NCBI RefSeq assembly: GCF_025698545.1
Contig: NC_068571.1
Coordinates: 41,139,733 to 41,203,732 of the forward strand
DNA length: 64,000 nt
Origin: Gossypium raimondii
Taxonomy: Eukaryota; Streptophyta; Magnoliopsida; Malvales; Malvaceae
Reading direction: 5' to 3'
The translations under genes were made by a program, and so were the position numbers. Below are positions 36,530-47,493 of the stretch, in pieces. How positions within the stretch are numbered: the first letter of the stretch is position 1; each line of letters opens with the position of its first letter. The notes under the pieces are model-generated. The model ran no database searches and was not told the origin of the DNA. It saw only the letters and a list, made by a program, of their open reading frames with translations.

Positions 36530-37725
36530 TTATAAGTGCTAAAAGTATTATATTTTAACCTCATTTTTAATGCGTTTTTTGGTAATTATTTTATGTTAAT
36601 GGTGAATTTTATATTCCTATTCCTTTGAATTCATGTTTTAATGCTTAATAGAGCACTTGAGAGCAAAATGAGTGAAAAACGGAGCAAGTTACGAGAGCCA
36701 CACGGGTTGACCCATTCCACACGGCCTGGCCACACGACCATGTGACCCACATGAGCTACTACACGACCATGTGGTAGGCCATGTCGATTGAGCAGATTGG
36801 TACTCTGAACTGCGAAAAAGCACGATTTTTAGATTTTTCTGGCATTCTAAGACGTATATATGACAAAAGAAAATGGAAGAGAGCAGTTATAGAATATTCA
36901 AGAAAACAACTCGAAAAATACCATTGAAGCCGATTCTGAAGTAGATTTCCTTTAAGATTGAAGATTTCTAATTGATTTCTTAGGAGATTATAATGAATTT
37001 CTTTATTTATTTTGGTTATACTGTATCTTGGTTGTTTTTATTTTCAATCATAAACTAATTTTCCAAATACCTAGGGAGATGAACCCTATTATGAATTTTG
37101 TCATTTGGTTTTTATTTTACGCAATAAATACTTAAATCTTATTTTCAATTATGTGTGCTTAATTTTTGGTTTGATATTTCTTGATTATTGATTCATATTT
37201 AATGTGCTTAAATCAGAGGAGGAATAGACACTGTTTAAGAGTAGATATTGTGTAATTGAGTGGAGTTGCATGCAATCTTAGAAATAAGACAACATAAATT
37301 TACCGGATTAGAGTCAAATCTGACAGGGGAATCTATAGCCCAAGTTAATGCGATAATAGGGGTTTTAATTAGAAATAAATTTCAATTAATCAACCTAGAG
37401 TTAGTTGCTCTTGCTATCGAAAGAGATATTAGCATGATAATAATAGATGAGATTTAGATGAATTCTTTCCTGGGTATTATTTATCTTCTTGGTTGTTAGT
37501 CGTTTATTTTCCTAATATGTTCTTTGTTGTGTTCATTAGTTGATTAATTTAGTTAATTTTAGTTTTTAATCAATCACTAAAATTATTCGACTAAATAATA
37601 GAAAGACAGTAATTACTAGTACTTTTAGTCTTTGTGGGAACGATATCTTTACTCACCGCTGCTATACCATTAATTGATATGTGCACTTGTCTTAGTCAAA
37701 TTTTTAGTTGATTCATGACGCATCA
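36530..37725 (+). mobile_element. Solo LTR (1196 bp), terminal TG changed to TT
   Basis: The element ends CATGACGCATCA and is flanked by identical TCAAT copies (36525-36529 and 37726-37730). Its first bases are TTATAAGTGCTAAAAG where TGATAAGTG would be expected, i.e. a change in the terminal dinucleotide. Inside are a segment with repeated CCACACGG/GACCATGTGG motifs (about 36700-36785) and, near the end, CTTTGTGGGAACGATATC (37629-37646), which parallels the closing part of the solo LTR at 9716-11107. The small open frame at 37260-37457 is not a gene. Confidence 0.75.
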
Positions 37726-37730
37726 TCAAT

Positions 37731-40010
37731 CTAGTAGAAAAATATATACATTCAGTTCTCTAACATTATGTCATTATAACAATCTGGTTTGTTGAAGGAT
37801 CGGTTTTTTATGTATTATTTTTACCTCTATAATAACTTTGTATCTAAAACAACATCAATGATAAAGTATGAAGTACACTCTTTACTATGTTAAAATTTAA
37901 TATAATTAATTATATTCCTAAATAAAATAGAAATAATAAATTTTAGTTAGAATGTTTAAATTTTATATAAAATATTAATACTATTTTATTCAAAAATTGT
38001 ATTTGGAAGTTTAATTAAATATATTATTTAATTTTCATTGATTAATAATATAATTTTAAATTTTAAAAGAAATTAAGTATGAGGTATGAATGTATAATAG
38101 TCTCCACTATAATTTCCGTTATAACTATATTATATTTCTTTTAATTTCCGTGTAAATTGAATATTACTATCTAAATTATACATATTTCTATCTTCATCTT
38201 TAAATTTCCTTTTTTGTCATTAATTGTTTCGTTAATCAAACCGTTAAGTCTATTAAAAATAGTTAACCTTTAAATTGGTACTTAAACTATGCTTTTTTTC
38301 CCATTTTGGTACCTAAATATTTTCAAAATAGAAAAAACCAATTCAACCAACCCATACCGATTCATAAGTCAATCGGTTCAACCCCTATATCTGAAGTAGT
38401 ACCTTGGCTGATTCCCAGTCAAACCAGTCTAATTGGCCAATTCGGTCTAATTCTAAAAACATTGATTTTGATGAAGGAAAGAACTTTTTCAATCCTGTTA
38501 AGTCAAGCAATCCCGTTAAGTCGAGCAAGCAGGCGGAGAAATTCGAAAACAGAATTAATCGCCAGCGTCTCGTCTTTGGGAGGGCAAATTTTGAGCATTT
38601 TTTTACATTGCTAGATATTATAAAAGAAGAACCAAGAAAAAAAGGGAAAAAATAGAAGAAAAAAAATAGAGAGAGAGAGAGAAATAAGGTAAAAGAAAAG
38701 AAAACACCAATAAAATATTTTTAAATGTTTACATGATGTGGCGGTCTATGATTGATTATTTTTTTTAATGGATATAACATTTTGGTGTAAAATAAGTAGG
38801 AATAATGGTTGAGGTACTTGTGACCAAAAATAAAGTTTAATACCAACTTGGGGAAAATGGTTTAGGTACTAATTTGTGGGTGGTTTGATTAATGGAGGCA
38901 TCAATTTAAGGAAAGAAAACTAGTTTAAATATTATGATAAAAAAATTTAATGCTAAAATTAAAAAAAGTATAGTTTAAATACTAATTTATAAATTGTAGT
39001 TTTAAAGTGAGTAGTTGTAAGCATTAATTTTATGAGATCGAATTTTATAATAAAATGATACAATATTAATTTAAAAATGATGTAATGTATTTATCAAATT
39101 CATTATAATTTAAAAATTCCAATAATATGAAATGGATTGGGTTAAAAGAAAATGTTGAGTTTTTTAAGCTATAATGGGTTGGTTCAACATCATACTTACT
39201 TAAAACACCTCATTCTATTTCAAGTTAATATCGTGTATTTTTTTAAAATAAAATATTATTAATAAGAATCATAAATAATAAGGATACAAAAGTGTAATAT
39301 ATAGTACAAATGATAAATAAGATAGTATAAATTGATACACTAATATCGTATTTGCATAATATTTCCAAAAGATGAGAAAGACAAATTTACAGTAACCGCA
39401 ATACTCAAAGCATTCAGAAACAAACCAAAGATGCATTACTTTGATCAAATCGCTGAAAATTGCATCTTAGTCTTACCATCATCAGACCAACCTAATGATG
39501 ATCTTCAAAACTACTGCCAAAAGCCTCAAAAGACCCACCACATAGTAATGCACAAAAAGTCAAATCTCAAATGACCTATTCTCATTTCATCATCATCTCA
39601 GATTCTAATTTTATGATCCCTATCATTGTACTTTAGCATGATAAAACTCTATAAGAATAGTTTCCGGTAGATATGTGAAAACATGACTAGAAACTAAAAG
39701 CTAAAATTGAAACCAGTATTATTTTCAGAGAAAATAAAGTTGACCAAACAAAAATTGTAATAGTGTGAAATGGACACAACCAGCTCGAAAATTGACACCG
39801 TCACCAAAAAAAAATTAAAATTTAATTTGAAAAAGTGACATCTAAATATTTTTCTAAAGAGCAAAGGAGATTTTTTTTTTTAAAAAAAAAAATTCATTTT
39901 CTTAAGTACATTTTAATATGTTAAATAATGTCTTAACATTTTTTGTGAACAGTGAAAAAGAAATATTTATTTTTGCTCCTTTTCCTAATTTATATCATCA
40001 TTCAAAGTGA
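37731..40010. other. Intergenic, contains an inverted-repeat element
   Basis: Apart from the element at about 38271-38989 there is AT-rich DNA without genes. A poly-A/T tract lies near 39870-39891, and the stretch 39370-39700 is slightly less repetitive but has no recognisable exon. Confidence 0.4.
38271..38989. mobile_element. Small inverted-repeat transposon (about 720 bp)
   Basis: TAAATTGGTACTTAAACTATG on the left is matched by TATAGTTTAAATACTAATTTA on the right in reverse orientation; similarity continues into the neighbouring A/T runs. The centre holds GAGAGAGAGAGA (38669-38680) and sequences such as CCAGTCTAATTGGCC. It has no coding capacity. True ends and target duplication were not resolved. 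Confidence 0.5.
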
Positions 40011-40019
40011 TTTCAATAG

Positions 40020-40790
40020 AATCTTAAATATTATCGCCAATGCCTTGCAAGGCTGTCATTACTTTATCCTCCTTAGGTTTAACCGTTCCCTGTTTCCGCG
40101 AACCAGCGAGGCTGACCTTCCTATGATCTCCGACTCTGTATGGTTTTCATTTTTTTTTTTCAATCTGTATCAAGGATTAGCTCCAATAATAAATTCATCG
40201 CATGCTTTTATTTTTCACAATTTCACCTATAACTTGGTTATAATTTATATATAGCATAGCATGCCACCTTCAGCTGCAGTTCCACCGTCACAACCATCGC
40301 AGCAGAATCCATGGGTAAGTTTCTCAGTTACTATAATGTGTGTCATCTTCCTGGCGAATCCCTTGGTAATTGTTTCAGCTGCTATTGTTTGTATCATCTT
40401 ACTGGTATCAAAACGTATGCAAAAGTAAGGGTAAGGTTATGTGAAGTTAGTGTGCGACTGTGATCGGTCAATTCGTCAATAAATCAGTGTTGCAGTGTTG
40501 TTATATTTGTAATTAGCGAATGTGAGTTTGAGAATTGTGTTACATCAATTCATCTTTATTGAATCTAACAATAATAAGGTTGTATAAATAATGAGATCCT
40601 CTCTTCTGAGTATTAGAGTTATATTTTCTCAGCTGTTCCATTCCTTTCTTTCTATCGTAACTCACTTGATTTCTTCATCATTTCAACACAAATCTGTCAT
40701 AGAATCACTCTACTGTCAATTTAATGCTGCAATATTTTTTAGGAAAATCTCGCCAGGACGCTTGAAGACCTCAAAGATCAATAATAACCA
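40020..40790 (+). pseudogene. Decayed tandem copy of the neighbouring RING-H2 (ATL) gene
   Basis: Segments here match the ATL gene at 41637 in order: its upstream region (CTCCTTAG...GTTCC near 40068-40090), the start (ATGCCACCTTCAGCTGCAG at 40261 against ATGCCTCCCTCTTCAGCTCC), the membrane helix (GCTATTGTTTGTATCATCTT) and the juxtamembrane segment (TTTAATGCTGCAATATT near 40720-40736). The frame from 40261 gives 55 residues with a hydrophobic stretch and stops at 40426-40428. A piece of about 50 bp around the helix is present twice in a row (GAATCCATGGGTAAG and GAATCCCTTGGTAAT copies). The RING finger is absent, so it cannot act as a ligase. Confidence 0.78.
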
Positions 40791-41636
40791 CAAGTAACAA
40801 ATCAAATGAGATGGATTCTTTTTATGTGAAAAACTCCTTTAAAAGCAAAAGGTAAAAATCACATGACCATAAATCCACTCAAAAGCTTCATTTATCACAC
40901 AAAACCACAATGAAGAGGGGTATATAACTCCAACAAAGCTATATCAAAAGTAATCAAGCAAATTGTAGAGCTGACTTTTAAACTGAAACCCCAAAACTAC
41001 ACACCCACATGGAAAATCTAACCATATGCAATCAAGATCTTCCGAGTATACTATTCCTTGCCTAAAAATCAACTCTAACAAGCTTGAGATGAATCCCTGA
41101 ATCCCAGAGAACGTAAAACCAACATAAAAAACACCAAAAAAATTTTGATGTTCATAAAATTACCATAATTTCAAATTTGTTTAATTTAACATTAAAATTT
41201 TATTAATAGCAAATAATAAAAAAATTTATTAAAATTTATTAATGAAAAATGAACTCTATTTTTTAAATATTAGTTAATTTGAATTCAAAAAAATAATACA
41301 ATAATAAAAAAATTTTGGCAAGCATATCGAAAAGGGAATGGGAAGATGTTATCCCTGATTTTTGTCTTCACAATTAAAATTGTCAGCGTCTAAGATGTTG
41401 GTAAACCATTTGGCGGCAGATAGAATAAGAGAAAAACTTAATATTGTCGCCACTGCCCCAATGTCTTTACTTGTTCCTCCTTAGATTGAATCGTTCCTCT
41501 TTTCAGCTAAACGATCATGGCTTACATTCCTATGAAAAGAGCTCTTCTCAATCTAGGTTAAAGGATTATCTTCAATAAATTCAGCAACTTACCTTCATTC
41601 AAAGCCCTTTTGCCTGCTTTTATTTCACATTTCACC
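40791..41636. other. Spacer and 5' region of the ATL gene
   Basis: The spacer has AT-rich DNA (41150-41310) and, from about 41440, sequence shared with the upstream part of the pseudogene copy, so that part belonged to the original duplicated unit and probably holds the promoter and 5' UTR. No obvious TATA box. Confidence 0.45.
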
Positions 41637-42140
41637 ATGTACAGCATGCCTCCCTCTTCAGCTCCAGCTTTAGCGCCACAACCACCGAAGTGGAATCCCT
41701 TGCTAATTCTCTCAGTTGCTATTGTTTCTATCATCTTCATGTTACTTAGTTCCTACTCGGTTTTGAGACGACTCTGCCGTGAATTTAATGCTGCAATATT
41801 CCCCAGAAACCAGCTTCAAAGCCGGATTCTAAGTGATCAGAGCAACTTTGATCATCCTTCTTCACAAACTCAGAGCAATGCACTGGAATCTACTGTTCTC
41901 AACTCCCTTCCAATATCCCAATTAAAGAAGGGAAATAAAGAACTGCCATGGCCGAGCAACACCGATTGTGCAGTTTGTTTGGCTGAGTTTGAAGAAGGAG
42001 AATGGCTAAAACATTTACCAAGTTGCACACATGCCTTCCACGTTTCTTGCATTGACACATGGTTTCGATCACACTCAAGCTGCCCACTTTGCAGATCAAG
42101 TGTTTTCAATCTAACAGAAAGACCTGAATGTTCTGTTTAG
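41637..42140 (+). CDS. RING-H2 finger E3 ubiquitin ligase, ATL type
   Basis: A single exon of 167 residues, as is usual for ATL genes. After a short Pro/Ala-rich start, one membrane helix spans about residues 20-43 (LLILSVAIVSIIFMLLSSY), followed by basic residues (RRLCR). The RING-H2 finger has Cys111, Cys114, Cys130, His132, His135, Cys138, Cys149 and Cys152, with Pro150 and Trp142 in the ATL positions. A GLD-like segment is reduced to LNSLPISQLKKG (residues 88-99). The protein should sit in a membrane and pass ubiquitin from an E2 to unknown targets. It starts at the first ATG (41637); the one three codons later is also possible. A decayed copy lies 1.4 kb upstream on the same strand, and RPL23A is convergent downstream. 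Confidence 0.9.
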   Translation: MYSMPPSSAPALAPQPPKWNPLLILSVAIVSIIFMLLSSYSVLRRLCREFNAAIFPRNQLQSRILSDQSNFDHPSSQTQSNALESTVLNSLPISQLKKGNKELPWPSNTDCAVCLAEFEEGEWLKHLPSCTHAFHVSCIDTWFRSHSSCPLCRSSVFNLTERPECSV

Positions 42141-42469
42141 ACGTTCGCAATTTTGGTGACTTTATAGATAGATCTTTTCGGGCTGAACCAGAGATTTGAT
42201 TCAACAGGTGGCCCTATAACAACGATTTTGTATAAATAGCTAACATTCAAGCAGTGAACCATTTTTAAACAAATGCCCCAAAGCATGTAAATCAAAAATC
42301 ACCTTCTGTCTTAAGTTGAACCAGAGATGGCTAATTGGCAACAACAATGCAATATTACAAACTTTTAAGTGCTAATAAAAATAAAAATGCCTGCTCAATG
42401 TCTCGAAATAATTTTACTCTTTGCAAAGAAAAGGAAAATAAATGCTCAACAAGGTAGCTACTAACTAGC

Positions 42470-43450
42470 TTAGATAATACCAATTTTGTTTGCAACGTCC
42501 AAGGCATCGTATTCGGGTGTCAACCTAACGTATGCTTTCTTTGTTCCATCAGGCCTGGATTAAGAGAAACATAACCACAAGATTAATATCTAAAACACTA
42601 AAGCTGTAAACATAAGATGAATACGAAGAGATGAAACAAATGAGTCGTCAAGAAGCCTAATTGCAGAACACAAGCAAGCAAATGTATGTAATACTGCAGA
42701 AAACAAAGAAAACCGTTGCTCTAAAGCAAATCAACAGAGAAATGATCTCAAAGTTGATAATTAGATTTCGAAAACATACACAACCAATGTGTTATTCTTT
42801 TGCAGTTCTTCACATTTAGCATACACCGAACCAAATATCCAATGAATATCAAAGATCTTACTGGTCTACAAACTTTAGTAGTAGCAATTATATCAAACCG
42901 CTGATCATTCTTGGGCTATATGAAATAAGTTGTAGTGGGTATACTATTATAAAAGATTACCTGATCAAGGTGTTAACTTTCTTGGCCTGAATATCATACA
43001 TCTTCTTGACAGCATCTTTAATCTTCTTCTTATCAGCACGAATGTCAACAATGAAAACCAAAGTGTTGTTGTCTTCAATCTTCTTCATTGCAGACTCAGT
43101 CGTGAGGGGAAACTTGAGAATCTGATAATGATCAAGCTTGTTCCTTGGTGGAGCACTAATGCGAGGGTACTTTGGGGTCCTATCCTTCTTCAAGGTCCTT
43201 GGCCTGTGGAATGTAACCTTGATTCGGATCTTCTTGGCCTTCTTCTTAAATGTGGCTCCAGATTTCACTGCTTTCGCTGCTTTCAAGGCCTGTGCCTTTG
43301 GATCTGATTTCTTCTCAACTACATAATTTACGACAATCAATATAAATTAAAAAATGCTATAAAAAAGGATTACGAAGAAAATTTATGTAGAAGCAGAGTA
43401 TAATGTTCAGAACCAATAAAATTCAAATCCAAAATACCTTTGGGGGCCAT
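42470..43450 (-). CDS. RPL23A: 60S ribosomal protein L23a (uL23)
   Basis: Coding exons on the minus strand are 43450-43438, 43318-42961 and 42554-42470; introns have GT-AG ends (119 and 406 bp). The product has 151 residues and starts [20 protein letters not shown]. The basic N-terminus (about 1-60) with [18 protein letters not shown] is the eukaryote-specific extension. The uL23 core follows ([40 protein letters not shown]) and it ends [11 protein letters not shown], as in plant L23a. Its length fits the family (about 154 in Arabidopsis). The protein binds 25S rRNA near the peptide exit tunnel. A 5' UTR intron (43592-43482) precedes the ATG. The first coding exon has only 13 bases, so it is easily missed by gene finders. 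Confidence 0.96.
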
Positions 43451-43615
43451 TGGTTGCGGCTGCCTCAAACCCTTGTAAACCCTAAACCAGAACAAAGAAA
43501 ATCAAATTTTATACATAAAAAAGCCGAAATCACTTCGAAACAGAAAATAGGGAAATGAAAAACATAAGAGAAAATAGGGCAGCAAGAGAGACCTGTCGAT
43601 GAAGAAGCGGAGCCG

Positions 43616-43661
43616 TTAGGGTTTGCTAGTAACAGGCGAAGAAGAAATTAGGGTTTATATA
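43616..43661 (-). promoter_or_regulatory. RPL23A core promoter: TATA box and two telo boxes
   Basis: On the minus strand a TATATAAA (43661-43654) runs directly into AAACCCTAA (43656-43648), and a second AAACCCTAA lies at 43624-43616. AAACCCTAA telo boxes near the start site are a hallmark of plant ribosomal-protein genes and are tied to expression in dividing cells. The TATA box lies about 60 bp upstream of the 5' UTR intron donor at 43593/43592. Confidence 0.75.
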
Positions 43662-44331
43662 GATAGGATTTTCAAATTCACTCTAGTTTCCAGTGGGCTC
43701 AAAGTCACGGGGCAAGCCCACTGTATCCAAAAACAATATTACACAGATAAAGGCCTGGGTTCGTTTTATCCAGTTCAAGCCGCTTGCTTAAAAAAATAAA
43801 AGTTAAAATAGGCCATATATCCTTGTAGTCATCGTAAAATTAGAATTTAGTCATTTTACTTTTATTTTTAAAACTTTAGCCACTTTATTTTTTTAGATTT
43901 CTAAATTCAAGTCTAACTGTTAATATTATTAAATTTATTTTATTAGATTCAAGTTCATTAAAATGCCATTTTTTAGTTATAATGCCAACAAATGAGTTTT
44001 TTAATTTCAAAATGTAACACCAATAATTTTAATAGTGTTAACAATCGATCTGAATTTTGAAATCTAAAAAGTAGAGGGCTAAATTCCTCAAAATAAAATA
44101 ATATAGATTAAATTTTAAATTTGTGAAGAGTACATAGACCTATGACATAATTAACCAAAAATATATCATAAAAGATAGGGTTTACCCAATTTAGGGATTA
44201 CTCAACATCCTCTTTATCTTTGAATAATCTAAATAAAACAAAGGTTATGATACGATAACAATCCTAAAAGCTTACTTCGGATTAATTTACGTTACATTTT
44301 TGTATATAAGCATGCATGTAGGCATGGGAAT
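43662..44331. other. Spacer with a worn inverted-repeat element
   Basis: About 43805-44160 holds an imperfect inverted repeat (TTTAGATTTCTAAATTCAAGTC near 43892 against GATCTGAATTTTGAAATCTAAA near 44049), in the style of the small non-coding transposons of this window. The RPL23A upstream region lies at 43662-43800. No gene is present. Confidence 0.5.
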
Positions 44332-44336
44332 CCACA
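44332..44336. repeat. Target-site duplication, left, of the gypsy element
   Basis: CCACA here and CCACA at 56722-56726 are identical and directly adjoin the two LTRs. Confidence 0.9.
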
Positions 44337-44720
44337 TGTAACAACTAAAATAGGGAACAAGCAATTATAGTCTCAAAGTGAAAGCTTTTACTATTTTTTG
44401 AACCAATGAGTACAAATGAGGCAAATTACAAGGCTATCACAGAAATGAGGGATTAAAGAAGAGAATAGATAGCTTAGAACATCTTGTACCAGCTGAGAGA
44501 AAGGAGGCAGTGGCTATTGCTAAATGATTTCATGCCTTCACCTGGTAGTACCCAATGCTATTTACCAGAATTGTACCTAAATTGTGGTTAGCCCACCACA
44601 TACCCATGCAGGACCACATGTCTTATCTCACGCTGGGGTTTGTTGCTTTCTAACGGTTTGTCACGAGAATCTTCATTGTTGCTCGTGCTTGGCATAAAGG
44701 CTGGGTTAAGGCCCGTTACA
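44337..44720 (-). repeat. Gypsy 3' LTR (384 bp), lacks the TATA segment
   Basis: It matches 56311-56721 closely but lacks about 24 bp at the place where the other LTR has CCTGCTTATTTATACAATAG. In the intact LTR that segment lies between two AGTACCC copies, so the loss looks like slippage between short direct repeats (one AGTACCC remains near 44547-44553). Confidence 0.9.
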
Positions 44721-44829
44721 TCACCCCCATCTGCAAGACGAACCTTGTCCACAAGGTTCGAAGTATTAGGTTCAATGAGGGGCAAAGGAATGGTTTGGCT
44801 TTCAGGGTTGCTGATACATTTTTTCAGAA

Positions 44830-45719
44830 CTGATTATAAGCCATGGTTCCAATGCGTTTCAAGACTTTAAAAGGACCAAAGTAATGTTGGCCCAGCTTCT
44901 GGTTTCTGTGCAGATAAAGGGAAAACTGTCGATAGGGCTGAAGTTTAACAAAAAGCCCATCACCAACTGCATAAGAGATGTCTCAATGATGTTTATCAGC
45001 TTAGTTTTTTTGTCGATTTTGAGCCCTAAGTAAATTGTTCTTAAGCTGCTGGAGTATAATGTCACGGTTGGACAAATCGTGGTCAAGAGCTGAAAGCTTA
45101 ACAGTGCCGGGAATATATCAAATCAGTGTTGGTGGTTCATGGTTATAAAGAACTTTAAATGGGGACATACCAGCCGAGCTATGATGTAAAGTATTATACC
45201 AATGTTCGGCCCACGGTAAAAATTTAAGCCAAGAGTTGGGAGTGTCGGCAACAAAGCACCTTAAGTACATTTCCAAAACTTTGTTGACAACCTCTGTTTG
45301 CCTATCTGCCTTCAGATGATAAGCGGAGCTCAATGCTCGTGCAGTGCCCTGTAATTTATTTAGCTCATCTCAAAAAGTACTCAAGAATAAGGGATCTTGA
45401 TCACTAACTATTTTTGTCAGAATTCTATGTAATTTAACCACCCATTCAAAAATAACTCAACTAACTTCATACTATTAAAGTTACTAGGCAATGGAAAGAT
45501 GTGAGCATATTTGCATAATCGATCCACAACGATAAATATCACCGTCTTACCAAATGATAGAGGGAGACCTGTGATGAAATCCATGCTTAGTTCCTCGAAA
45601 ACTTGTGTTAGTAAGGGTAAGGGCTGAAGTAAACCAGTGGGGGTCAATTGTGATACCTTCATTGTTTGACAAATAATACACAAACGGACAAATTGTTGTA
45701 CATCTCTGCGTACGGATAG
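44830..45719 (-). pseudogene. Gypsy integrase, broken
   Basis: The minus strand carries the end of the zinc-binding region (CIICQTMK), the core start with the first Asp (LSMDFITGLP), IVVDRLCKYAHIFPL, and later SSAYHLKADRQTEVVNK with the catalytic Glu, then NSWLKFLPWAEHWYNT. Downstream HYFGPFKVLKRIG is the GPF-type C-terminal module. A chromodomain would normally follow in chromoviruses, but only about 110 bp remain before the LTR and none is seen, so it was probably lost by deletion. Several stops and frame changes break the frame. Confidence 0.85.
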
Positions 45720-47300
45720 TCAATAAAAGTTTGCTGCCAATCGATGGAGAGTTCGTGATATTCCAGCATGTCCACCGATGACTGAGCAGTGGAGTTCCTC
45801 CAGTAATGCTTTATGCAAAGCAGCATTCGTGGGCACTACCAATATGTTTCTAAAGAATAATAACCCATTATGCACCATATAATCATGAAATTCATAATTA
45901 CAAGCAGCCAACTGAGCATGAATATGTAATAGATCAGGGTGAGAGCTATTTAGTTGTCGAAACTCTTCAAGTCGAGCAAAATCCTGAGCTGATAAGGAAA
46001 GAAAGCAACATGTTGGGCATCGAGATAAGGCATCAGCCACTGTGTTTAACTTTTCGGGCTTGTACAACACTTCGAAATCGAACCCAACCAATTTATATAG
46101 CCAGCGTTGCTGTTCTGGTGTTTGTATTGTCTGTGTCATGAGATTTTTCAAAGCTTTTTGGTCTATGATGATGGAAAACCGTCTCCCCAACAAGTATTGT
46201 CTCCATTTGCCCACTGCTTGGGTAATGGCAAACATCTCGCGATGGTATGCCTGGGCACCCTGCATTCGGGTGGATAACTTTTTACTATAGAGGGCAATAG
46301 GTTTTCCTCTTTGAACCAATACGACACCGATCCCCGTCCCGGATGCATCAGTTTCAAATGTAAATGAGGCTAAAAAATCTGGAAGGGCCAAGAGAGGTGC
46401 ACTACTCAAGTCTTCTTTCAACTAAATGAATGCAGATTGTGCCTTAGGGGTCCAATTGAAATTGTTAATTTTTAGAAGGCCGGAGAGTGGTGCTGCGATC
46501 TTTGCGAACCCTTTAATAAATAGTCTATAGTAATCGGCCAGGCCTAAAAATCCTCGAATACCTTTAACATTTTCTGAAATTGACCATTCACGAATTGTCG
46601 TGATCTTAAAGGGATCGACCTGAAGTCCGTTGCTGGTGACGAGATGTCCCAAGTACTCAATATGAGACTACCGAAAAATACACTTGCTCTCCTTTGTAAT
46701 CAATTGATGAGCTCGCAAAGTTTCAAATACAATCTGTAAATGGTGCAAGTGATCATCCTGTGACGTATTATAAACCAAAATGTCATAAAAAAATAAGGAC
46801 AAATTGACGGATGAAGGGTTTAAAGATATTGTTCATAGTGGCCTGGAAGGTAGAGGGTACATTTGTAAGGCCGAAAGGCATTACGAGGAATTCGTAATGG
46901 CCCTCATAAGTGCGAAAAGCCATCTTCAGAATGTCTTCAGGTTTAACCAAAATTTGATGGAACCCAGCAAGCAAGTCTAACTTTGAAAAGAATGTAGCAC
47001 CAAATAGTTCATCGAATAACTCATCCGTCATCAGAATTGGAAATCAATCACGGATTGTCACGAAATTCAATGACTGATAATCGACACAAAATCTCCAAGT
47101 GTTGTTTTTCTTTTTAACTAGTAATACTGGTGAAGAAAAGGGGTTCGTACTCAGCCTAATGATCCTTTCTTTCAACATTGTCGATACTTGCCTCTCAATT
47201 TTCTATTTTTGGAAATGAGGATATCGGTAGAGGCAGACATTGATCAGAGCAAAATTAGGTTTAAGGTGTATGGAGTGATCTGTAGGGCGTGTCGGAGGTA
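45720..47300 (-). pseudogene. Gypsy reverse transcriptase and RNase H, broken
   Basis: Reverse transcriptase motifs on the minus strand include [14 protein letters not shown] (first catalytic Asp), [18 protein letters not shown], and a YDD motif site near 46783 damaged by a frame change and stop. GHLVTSNGLQVDP and IRGFLGLADYYRLFIKGFA follow at 46652-46422. RNase H at 46421 down has TFETDASGTGIGVVL, ALYSKKLSTR, YHREMFAITQAV and the end VADALSR. The HCSVIGGHAG segment near 45790 starts the integrase zinc region in the same frame. Confidence 0.88.
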
Positions 47301-47493
47301 AGCCTGATATTCGAGTAAAGACGTCTTGAAACTAGTTAAGTAATGGGGTAAAAGCCGTAGTTGTATTAGGCTTGGTGTGAGATGGATCGAACGATATCTG
47401 TAGACTATACAAGGCTACAACAGCTCCCACTTCATGGGTATGCCGCAATGAGTTTAGTTGAAACTGTTTAGGATCAGAACCATGCATTCCTTG

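Noticed and set aside
37260-37457. 65-codon frame starting MELHAILEIRQHK
   Set aside because: It lies inside a solo LTR and shows no protein family features.
44588-44870. Similar open frames here and at 56586-56841
   Set aside because: They are the same LTR sequence and its immediate flanks read in two places; LTRs are not coding.
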